From assembly GCA_943912835.1 (NCBI GenBank), contig CALTVJ010000062.1, forward strand, positions 1 to 9,644: a stretch of DNA of 9,644 nucleotides, written 5' to 3'. This document shows, in pieces, positions 1 through 6,329 of the stretch. Source of the DNA: an uncultured Porphyromonas sp. (lineage in GTDB: Bacteria > Bacteroidota > Bacteroidia > Bacteroidales > Porphyromonadaceae). The notes under the pieces are model-generated. The model was not told the origin of the DNA. It ran no database searches and saw only the letters and a program-made list of their open reading frames with translations. Each line of letters opens with the position of its first letter. Position 1 is the first letter of the stretch. The position numbers were made by a program, and so were the translations under genes.

Positions 1-317
1 CATTGATCTACAAATTATAAAGTCTGATTTCTAGTTTTGTCTTTATTCACTCAATCTATATTTTCAAAATTATTTATTGTCTGATATAAATGGTAGTAAT
101 CTTAAGATGGCCAGATAAAAGAGCGCAACTTGCCTCTTCGATATAGATGCTTACATATCTCAAGTGAGTGGACGATTGTTCTTTCGGTAGAGCGATTGAT
201 AACAAGCTACCGAGTATTGGTTACTAGAAAATGCTTGGATAATATTTTAGATTTTTAATCATTTGAGTGTTGCAAAAATACTATATTTGTAATTCGCCTT
301 TAATGTAAATGTGAGCT
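1..317. other. Intergenic region upstream of the rel operon
   Basis: There is no coding sequence here beyond trivial ORFs of a few codons; for example, the ATGs at 303 and 108 meet a stop within four codons. The stretch is AT-rich. A 7-bp inverted repeat, TCGGTAG at 184-190 and CTACCGA at 207-213, encloses a 16-nt loop, and a weaker hairpin lies at 119-138. Neither is followed by a T-run, so they do not look like terminators. They lie upstream of the predicted promoter and their role is unknown. The end of any upstream gene lies outside the window. Confidence 0.6.
262..289 (+). promoter_or_regulatory. Candidate Bacteroidota-type promoter of the rel operon
   Basis: TATATTTG at 282-289 matches the Bacteroidota -7 consensus TAnnTTTG exactly. 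A TTTG at 262-265 could be the -33 element, but the 16-nt spacer is shorter than the usual 19-21 nt. Transcription would start near 295, leaving a leader of roughly 20 nt before the ATG at 318. The same octamer precedes lptB on the other strand. The match is visible in the sequence; promoter activity is inferred. Confidence 0.55.
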
Positions 318-2624
318 ATGACAACAGAGATTTACGTCCCTATATTTTCTATCGAAGAAGAGGCTCAAATAGAGCAAGCATATCAAGAACTCAGGGAAGC
401 CTACCTAAGAAGTAACCATCGCAAAAAAATAGAAGTTATTGACCGAGCTTTTACTTTAGCTCGTATTGCACATGGAGCTGTTCGCCGCCGTAGTGGAGAG
501 CCCTATATATTACACCCCATTGCCGTCGCTCGTATTGTATGCGAAGAAATGGGCTTGGGCTCTACTAGTATTGTGTGTGCTCTGCTACATGATGTTGTAG
601 AAGATACGCAGTATACTCTGGAAGATATTCGGAAACGCTTTGGAGATAAAGTTGCTGTTATTGTTGATGGACTGACCAAAGTGTCTGAAGATAGTATCAG
701 TTTTGAAGGGTCAGCTCAGAAAGAAAGTCTACGTAAGATATTGGTTGCTATGGGGCATGATGCTCGCGTTGTCTTGATTAAGTTGGCGGATCGTTTGCAT
801 AATATGCGTACTCTTGGATCGATGTTAGCGAGCAAACGCTACAAAATAGCAGGGGAGACTCAGTATATTTATGTTCCCTTAGCTCATAGGCTAGGATTAC
901 ATGCTATTAAAACAGAGCTAGAGGATCTGAGCTTCAAGAATGAGCATCCAGAAACATACGATTTTATTAGCCAAAAAGTAAAGGAAACTAAGGATGAGAG
1001 AGATGAATTGTTGAAACAATTCACAGCTCCTATCGAAAGGCGTCTTAAGGAGGAAGGTATTAGTTATGACCTAAAGATGAGGGTCAAAAGTAATTACTCT
1101 ATTTGGCGCAAAATGGAAACCAAAGGTATACCATTTGAAGAAGTTTACGATGTTTTTGCTGTTCGTATTGTCTTTGATAATAAAGATGCTTATCCCGAGA
1201 ACAAAAGATGTTTTGATATTTACACAGTTATAACTTCGCTTTATCGGGCAAACAGTGAGCGAATAAGAGATTGGGTATCGACACCCAAAAATAATGGTTA
1301 TAGAGCTTTACATGTTACTGTGATGGGGCCTAATGGACGCTGGATTGAGGTGCAAATTAGATCGCGTATAATGGATGAAGTCGCAGAGCGAGGTTTAGCT
1401 GCACATTGGCGTTATAAGAAAGAGTTGGTTGAAGAAGATAAAGAAATTACCAAATGGCTTGATACGGTAAGAGATGTTGTTAAGGAACCAACACCTCATG
1501 GTATGGATTTCTTAGATACCTTCATGTTAAGCTTGAACCCTGAAGAGGTTTGGGTATTTACTCCCAAAGGAGACTCGATACGTCTGCCTGCAGGTGCCAC
1601 TGTGCTGGATTTAGCATATGAGATACACAGTGAACTAGGTGACCATTGTATTGGTGCTAAGATAAGAGGTAAAGTGGTTTCTTATAAGACCAAACTTAAA
1701 CAAGGTGATCAAGTCGAGATATTGCATAGCAAAACGATATACCCAACTAGTGAGTGGCTTGGTTATGTATTGACCCCGAAAGCTCGTTTAGGAGTTAGTT
1801 CTGCTCTAAGGAGAAGAGCAAAAGAAGAGGCTCTAAAAGGAGAAGAAATCTTGCGAGATAAATGTACGTCTTTGGGGTGGGAGTTGAATAATAGGCTTAT
1901 AGACAAATTATTATCTTATTATCAATATGCTAAGCGTGAGGAGCTATTCAGGTCTATAGGTGTAGGTCGGATTGATCTAGATCGTGATATGATAAAGTTT
2001 ATGAGGCTTCAAAATGAGCAGAAGGGGCAAATGTGGGATATTAGTCCAAGCTTATCAAGACGAAGCAAACGGGTTGAAGTCCTTGTTGATCCTGAACCTC
2101 CCAAAGAGCTTAGAAAGATAGATAGGAAACAAATATATGTATTGACAGGAGATAGTCAACAGCTTAATTACAAGGTAGCGACTTGTTGTCGTCCGATCCC
2201 TAGAGACGAAGCCTTTGGTATCGTGAAGAACGAAGAAGTGTATGTACATAAATTAGCTTGTCCAGTTGCTATAAAGACGAAATCTATTGAAGGGAACAAT
2301 ATCATCACAACACGCTGGGGAGAACACTATAATACTTATTTTGAGACCACTCTAATTTTTAGAGGTTTAGATCAGATCGGTGTATTGCATAGTATTACAG
2401 ATGTGCTATCAACCCATAAGCATATTAATATTAGTGGCATCAGTGTCAGGAGCAAAGATGGGTTATTTTCTGGTCGTATATCTGTGATGGTTAGCTCTGC
2501 AGACGAAGTTGAAGAGATTTGTGGAGTTTTAAGACAACATGCATCAATATTGAGTATACATCGTTTAGCTGAAGAAACATTAAAGCGTAATAAACTCTCT
2601 AAAGGATTGATTCATGAGGGATAG
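318..2624 (+). CDS. rel: Bifunctional (p)ppGpp synthetase/hydrolase (long RSH, Rel/SpoT type)
   Basis: This cytoplasmic stringent-response enzyme transfers pyrophosphate from ATP to GDP/GTP and also hydrolyses (p)ppGpp. The length of 768 aa is typical of long RSH proteins. The HD hydrolase domain (about 45-200) has H66, the HDxxED motif H91-D92-E95-D96, and N162 in ADRLHNMRT, so hydrolase activity is expected. The synthetase domain (about 240-365) has R255/K257, D278 in VYDVFAVR, Y328 in NNGYRALH and E344 in EVQIR. A TGS domain spans about 411-472, a helical region follows, then a zinc-finger domain (C623, C624, H644, C648) and a C-terminal ACT domain (about 675-750). Those last domains sense ribosome or tRNA state in the family. 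The start is the first ATG after an in-frame TGA at 312. It is the first gene of a three-gene operon; its stop overlaps the next start. Family assignment is firm; the choice between the names rel and spoT is convention. Confidence 0.96.
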   Translation: MTTEIYVPIFSIEEEAQIEQAYQELREAYLRSNHRKKIEVIDRAFTLARIAHGAVRRRSGEPYILHPIAVARIVCEEMGLGSTSIVCALLHDVVEDTQYTLEDIRKRFGDKVAVIVDGLTKVSEDSISFEGSAQKESLRKILVAMGHDARVVLIKLADRLHNMRTLGSMLASKRYKIAGETQYIYVPLAHRLGLHAIKTELEDLSFKNEHPETYDFISQKVKETKDERDELLKQFTAPIERRLKEEGISYDLKMRVKSNYSIWRKMETKGIPFEEVYDVFAVRIVFDNKDAYPENKRCFDIYTVITSLYRANSERIRDWVSTPKNNGYRALHVTVMGPNGRWIEVQIRSRIMDEVAERGLAAHWRYKKELVEEDKEITKWLDTVRDVVKEPTPHGMDFLDTFMLSLNPEEVWVFTPKGDSIRLPAGATVLDLAYEIHSELGDHCIGAKIRGKVVSYKTKLKQGDQVEILHSKTIYPTSEWLGYVLTPKARLGVSSALRRRAKEEALKGEEILRDKCTSLGWELNNRLIDKLLSYYQYAKREELFRSIGVGRIDLDRDMIKFMRLQNEQKGQMWDISPSLSRRSKRVEVLVDPEPPKELRKIDRKQIYVLTGDSQQLNYKVATCCRPIPRDEAFGIVKNEEVYVHKLACPVAIKTKSIEGNNIITTRWGEHYNTYFETTLIFRGLDQIGVLHSITDVLSTHKHINISGISVRSKDGLFSGRISVMVSSADEVEEICGVLRQHASILSIHRLAEETLKRNKLSKGLIHEG

Positions 2625-3873
2625 AGGGTTTCAAATCATGACGAAGGCTGCTGGTGCTGCTTGTAATATGCGTTGTGATTATTGTTATTATCTAGAAAAA
2701 GAAGAGCTTTTCCCTAAGCAGAAAAAGAGCCTTCCTCAAATGACTGATGAGCTGCTTGAGGCTTTCATTAAGTCTTATATTGAGGCGCAACCCCAAGGTG
2801 CTCCTGTTCTTTTTACTTGGCATGGAGGCGAAGCCTTGTTGCGACCTAAAGGGTTTTATGAAAAGGCCTTGATTTTTCAACAAAAGTATTCAGAGGGTAG
2901 AGCAATAGATAATAGTTTGCAAACTAATGGTTTGTTGCTCACGGAGGATTGGTGTAATTTCTTCAGAGAAAACAACTTCTTGATAGGGATCTCACTTGAT
3001 GGCACAGAGAAACAACACAATGCTTATAGACGAACTATGGGAGGGCAAGATAGTTTTTCCGGCGTGATGAGAGCAATAAAGCTTATGCAAGATAAGGGAG
3101 TTGAGTTTAATGTTCTATCAACGATCAATAGCTATAATGCGGATGAGCCTATTGAGTACTATCATTTTCTAAAAGGGATTGGAGTTAAATATATTCAGTT
3201 TACACCGATTGTGGAGCGTATTAGTAGCTCTGTGTCGAAACACCAGCACGTCGAAGCTCCCTATATAGATCTCAAACAATCTCTTAGATTGATGCATGAT
3301 GGACTAGATATTCGTATGGCTCCGTATAGTATTAGACCAAGTCAATGGGGAGATTTTTTAATTACTCTTTTTGATGAATGGGTACACTCTGATGTTGGAG
3401 AGATCTTTATTCAGACTTTTGACTCAACCTTAGCAGGTTGGATGGGGGTAATGCCTGGTGTATGCTCTCTTGCTCCAGAATGTGGACATGCTGGGGTTAT
3501 TGAGCATAATGGTGATGTGTTTAGTTGTGACCACTATGTGTATCCTAGATATAAACTAGGTAATATCCAAGATAAGAGTCTTAAAGATATGATGTATAGC
3601 TCCGAACAAAAGAGGTTTGGTGAAGCAAAGCGCACTGGTCTCACGAACCAATGTAAGACTTGTTCGTATCTCTTTTTATGCCATGGCGAGTGTCCAAAGA
3701 ATCGCTTTATATTAAGTCGGGACGGTGAGAAAGGACACAACTATCTTTGTTCAGGCTATTATGCTTTTTGGCAACATTCAGCTCCTTATATGAAGTTTAT
3801 GCGTCAGTGCTTACTATTGGGGCAAGCTCCTAGTTTGATTGTAAATCGTTTGGCTCAAGGCTTGCCCTTGTAA
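2614..3873 (+). CDS. Anaerobic sulfatase-maturating enzyme (radical SAM/SPASM)
   Basis: It resembles anSME/ChuR proteins, which oxidise a Cys or Ser in an unfolded sulfatase to catalytic formylglycine without oxygen. The 419-aa length fits. The radical SAM cluster motif CxxxCxxC is C17, C21, C24, followed by a CYYLEK motif, then WHGGE (69-73), QTNG (103-106) and SLDG (127-130). The C-terminal SPASM region has the eight cysteines expected for two auxiliary 4Fe-4S clusters: C284, C290, C305, C347, C350, C356, C360 and C379. D306, directly after C305, occupies the position of the proposed catalytic base in the family. The start at 2614 overlaps the upstream stop by 11 bp, suggesting translational coupling. 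ATG 2638 is possible, but would remove the FQIM residues that align with the first strand of relatives. No sulfatase lies in the window, so its substrate must be elsewhere; a different peptide substrate cannot be excluded. Confidence 0.92.
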   Translation: MRDRGFQIMTKAAGAACNMRCDYCYYLEKEELFPKQKKSLPQMTDELLEAFIKSYIEAQPQGAPVLFTWHGGEALLRPKGFYEKALIFQQKYSEGRAIDNSLQTNGLLLTEDWCNFFRENNFLIGISLDGTEKQHNAYRRTMGGQDSFSGVMRAIKLMQDKGVEFNVLSTINSYNADEPIEYYHFLKGIGVKYIQFTPIVERISSSVSKHQHVEAPYIDLKQSLRLMHDGLDIRMAPYSIRPSQWGDFLITLFDEWVHSDVGEIFIQTFDSTLAGWMGVMPGVCSLAPECGHAGVIEHNGDVFSCDHYVYPRYKLGNIQDKSLKDMMYSSEQKRFGEAKRTGLTNQCKTCSYLFLCHGECPKNRFILSRDGEKGHNYLCSGYYAFWQHSAPYMKFMRQCLLLGQAPSLIVNRLAQGLPL

Positions 3874-3888
3874 ATCTATAAGTTAAAG

Positions 3889-6081
3889 ATGAAAAGAAGC
3901 TCAAGTATATATCATCTATTTAGATCTCTCGTTTATGCTTTGGTACATCAGACAGAGGTAGAAGAACGTCGAAATCTTTATAATTTATTGATGAAAGACG
4001 GGCTTAAACCTATTGAACCGCTGAGGTTGGAGGTTTGTCTTGTTGCGTCGAACGAGTTGCTACTTGATAGAGATACCCTATTTGCTCATCTTTTGTACGA
4101 AGCTTATCATACTGGGCAAATAAATGATAAAGATTTATCTTGTTTCTCTCCAGAAGTTAAGCGTTTATTACTCTTGATGCATAAGGTATCGGGATTGTAC
4201 ATGAGACAAGAGTCTATTAGTAGTGAGAATTTTCACAACTTGCTTATATCTATTGCAGAAGATATGCGTGTTGTATTGCTTATTATTGCAGATAGACTTT
4301 GCCGTTTGCGTAGAGCCAAAGAGCTTTATACGAAAGAAGAGTGTATCGCCTTGGCAGTGGAAGTCTCTTTCCTGTATGCGCCTATTGCTCATCGTTTAGG
4401 GCTGTATAAAATCAAAGGCGAAATGGAGGATTTATGTCTTAAATGGAGAGATCGTAAGACTTTTGACTTTATTGTACGCAAATTAGGAGAGAGTAAAGCC
4501 ACAAGAGACGCTTATATAGCAGCCTTTATAGCCCCAATCAAAGCTAAACTGGAACAGGTACTAGATGTGCCTTTTGAAATGAAAGGACGTACAAAAAGTA
4601 TAAGTTCAATTAATAATAAACTTCGCAAACAGGTTTTTGAAGATATATATGATCTTTTTGCTATTCGTATTATTGTTGATTGTTCCTTAGAGCAAGAACG
4701 TTTTATTTGCTGGCAAGTATATTCCATCGTTTCTGATATGTATCTACCTAATCCAGAAAGATTGAAAGATTGGATTACTATCCCTAAGAGTAATGGCTAT
4801 GAGAGTCTTCATACAACGGTTATGGGACCCGAAAATCGTTGGGTGGAGATTCAAATACGCTCTAAGCGTATGGATGCTGTTGCTGAGCAAGGTGTCGCTG
4901 CACATTGGAAATACAAAGGGTTAAAGAGTGATTCTGGGTTAGATGACTTCTTGTCTAATGTACGTGAAACATTGGAGGCAGCTAAAATACAAGATGAACA
5001 CGAAAGGCGAGAACTTCTTGAGCGTTCTATGATGACATTGAAGTCTCAGGAAATTTATGTATTCACCCCACAAGGAGAGGTTATTAAACTACCTCAGGGT
5101 GCAACTGTTTTAGACTTTGCATTCACCATTCATACACGTATCGGCGCTAGTGCTACATCAGGGAAAGTTAATGGTAAGAATGTCTCTTTAAAACATCAGC
5201 TTATTAATGGAGATACCATCGAAATTATTACGAGTCAACAGCAATCACCTAAGAAAGATTGGTTAAATATAGTTGTTAGCCCTAAGGCTAAAACACGTAT
5301 TCGTCAGTTACTGCGTAGTGAAGAAGAGGCTGGTATTTCTGTTGCTAAAGAACTAGTTCAGAGACGGCTCAAGAACAGAAAATTGCCTTATAATGAAGCC
5401 GTATTTACTCGTTTGACCGTAAAGATGGGGTATAAGGTTCTCTCTGATTTTTATAAGGATATCAAAGATGAAAAGATAGATATTGTAGACTTTATAGAAC
5501 GCTATGAACAGGATTTGTTATCTTCTCAAGGAACCAACACGTCTCTCAAGCTTACGCTAACGGAGCCTCGATCGGCAGAAGAATTTGTTGGATTAACTGG
5601 GGTGGAGGAAGAGTTCATTGAGCGAGCAAAAGACAACGAAGTCTTGGTTATAGATCAAGGGCTTAAAGGTGTGGTGTACAGTTTTGCTAAGTGTTGTATG
5701 CCTGTTTATGGTGATGAAGTTTTTGGTTTTGTTTCAAGCCGTGGTATAAAAATACATCGTACTGATTGTCCAAATGCTCCTGATATGATAGAGCGTACTG
5801 GGCATAGGGTGTTATCTGCTAGATGGGCAGGGTCTGATGCTGATAGTATGAGTGTTGTACAAGTTGATGTGATTGGAAGAGACGATATTGCAGTCGTTAC
5901 GCATGTCATATCTCTTATCAAGAAAGAAGCTTCTTGTCGCTTACGGAATTATTCAATAGAGTCGGCTGATGGCTTATTTCGTGGAACTTTTACTATCAAT
6001 CTGGAACAATCTGCAGGTATAAGTAAGCTCGTTAAGAAGATACGCTCGGCTGTTGGTGTGAAGCAGGTCAATAGATTGTGA
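3889..6081 (+). CDS. relA: Monofunctional (p)ppGpp synthetase, degenerate HD domain (second long RSH)
   Basis: This is a second full-length RSH protein (730 aa) that should make but not degrade (p)ppGpp. The synthetase domain is intact: R234/K236, D255 in IYDLFAIR, Y304 in SNGYESLH, E320 in EIQIR and the AAHWKYK segment. The HD hydrolase motif is gone. By eye alignment with the first RSH, LLHDVVEDT becomes LLYEAYHTG (68-76), the metal-binding histidine of HPIAVA becomes E43, and the HN of ADRLHNMRT becomes CR (138-139). A TGS domain (about 388-450), zinc-finger ligands C602, C603, H623 and C627, and an ACT domain (about 655-730) remain. This parallels E. coli RelA, which also has a dead HD domain. 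The start is the first ATG after the upstream stop, which is in frame, with a 15-bp gap. It is the last gene of the operon. The open frame and intact C-terminus argue against decay. Confidence 0.94.
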   Translation: MKRSSSIYHLFRSLVYALVHQTEVEERRNLYNLLMKDGLKPIEPLRLEVCLVASNELLLDRDTLFAHLLYEAYHTGQINDKDLSCFSPEVKRLLLLMHKVSGLYMRQESISSENFHNLLISIAEDMRVVLLIIADRLCRLRRAKELYTKEECIALAVEVSFLYAPIAHRLGLYKIKGEMEDLCLKWRDRKTFDFIVRKLGESKATRDAYIAAFIAPIKAKLEQVLDVPFEMKGRTKSISSINNKLRKQVFEDIYDLFAIRIIVDCSLEQERFICWQVYSIVSDMYLPNPERLKDWITIPKSNGYESLHTTVMGPENRWVEIQIRSKRMDAVAEQGVAAHWKYKGLKSDSGLDDFLSNVRETLEAAKIQDEHERRELLERSMMTLKSQEIYVFTPQGEVIKLPQGATVLDFAFTIHTRIGASATSGKVNGKNVSLKHQLINGDTIEIITSQQQSPKKDWLNIVVSPKAKTRIRQLLRSEEEAGISVAKELVQRRLKNRKLPYNEAVFTRLTVKMGYKVLSDFYKDIKDEKIDIVDFIERYEQDLLSSQGTNTSLKLTLTEPRSAEEFVGLTGVEEEFIERAKDNEVLVIDQGLKGVVYSFAKCCMPVYGDEVFGFVSSRGIKIHRTDCPNAPDMIERTGHRVLSARWAGSDADSMSVVQVDVIGRDDIAVVTHVISLIKKEASCRLRNYSIESADGLFRGTFTINLEQSAGISKLVKKIRSAVGVKQVNRL

Positions 6082-6107
6082 TGATCTGATGTACTATGTT
6101 AAAATAG

Positions 6108-6145
6108 AAAATGGACTTCTTTTTAGAAGTCCATTTTTCGTTTTG
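6108..6145 (+). terminator. Rho-independent terminator of the rel operon
   Basis: A perfect 13-bp stem (6108-6120 with 6125-6137) closes on a TTTT loop 26 bp after the stop of the second RSH gene. It is followed by a T-rich tail, TTTTTCGTTTT. The A-rich 5' flank would give a U-tract on the opposite strand too, so it may work in both directions and act as a backstop for the convergent receptor gene. Confidence 0.88.
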
Positions 6146-6160
6146 TAGAGAGGCATTATA

Positions 6161-6225
6161 ATCGTTTAACTTAAATGATTTAGATCGTTTAAGTTAAACG
6201 GTTACTGTCATTTAAGTTAAACGAT
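6161..6225. repeat. Three quasi-palindromic 17-bp repeats with exact 23-bp period
   Basis: The units are TCGTTTAACTTAAATGA (6162-6178), TCGTTTAAGTTAAACGG (6185-6201) and TCATTTAAGTTAAACGA (6208-6224). Their centres at 6170, 6193 and 6216 are exactly 23 bp apart. The 6-bp spacers, TTTAGA and TTACTG, are unrelated. Each unit is itself nearly palindromic around TTAA-N-TTAA. The outer two form a perfect 18-bp inverted repeat (6161-6178 with 6208-6225), and the middle one has perfect 7-bp arms (6186-6192 and 6194-6200). It lies in the convergent gap between two terminators. It could be a dimeric-protein operator cluster, a genome-dispersed repeat or a DNA-structure element; function is unknown. 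Confidence 0.85.
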
Positions 6226-6255
6226 TTTGAAGTTCTATAGTTACTTGCGAAATGA

Positions 6256-6289
6256 TCTCATAGAAAGACTTTTTGTTCTTTCTATGAGA
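6256..6289 (-). terminator. Probable terminator of the TonB-dependent receptor gene
   Basis: A perfect 13-bp inverted repeat (6256-6268 with 6277-6289) and an 8-nt loop lie 40 bp past the receptor stop codon. Only a weak T-run (ATCATTT) follows on the - strand and none on the + strand, so it may be a weak intrinsic terminator or a 3'-end stabilising stem. The operon terminator beyond it could serve as backup. Confidence 0.6.
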
Positions 6290-6329
6290 CCTATTAAGGG
6301 GGGATTATCCCAATCTAAATTTGAAAGAT

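Noticed and set aside
181..213. tRNA-like segment (GTAGAGCG near an inverted repeat)
   Set aside because: No acceptor stem, anticodon arm or T-loop GTTCRA motif can be arranged around it.
2638..3873. Downstream ATG as the maturase start
   Set aside because: It would remove the FQI residues forming the first strand before the radical SAM cysteines in relatives; ATG 2614 with the 11-bp overlap fits better, though the choice is not proven.
3889..6081. Second RSH gene as a decaying pseudogene because its HD motif is lost
   Set aside because: The frame is intact over 730 codons, and all synthetase, TGS, zinc-finger and ACT motifs are preserved. Loss of HD residues alone is the known pattern of monofunctional RelA.
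6161..6225. Short CRISPR array
   Set aside because: The spacers are only 6 bp, the units are just three and AT-rich palindromes, and no cas genes are present.
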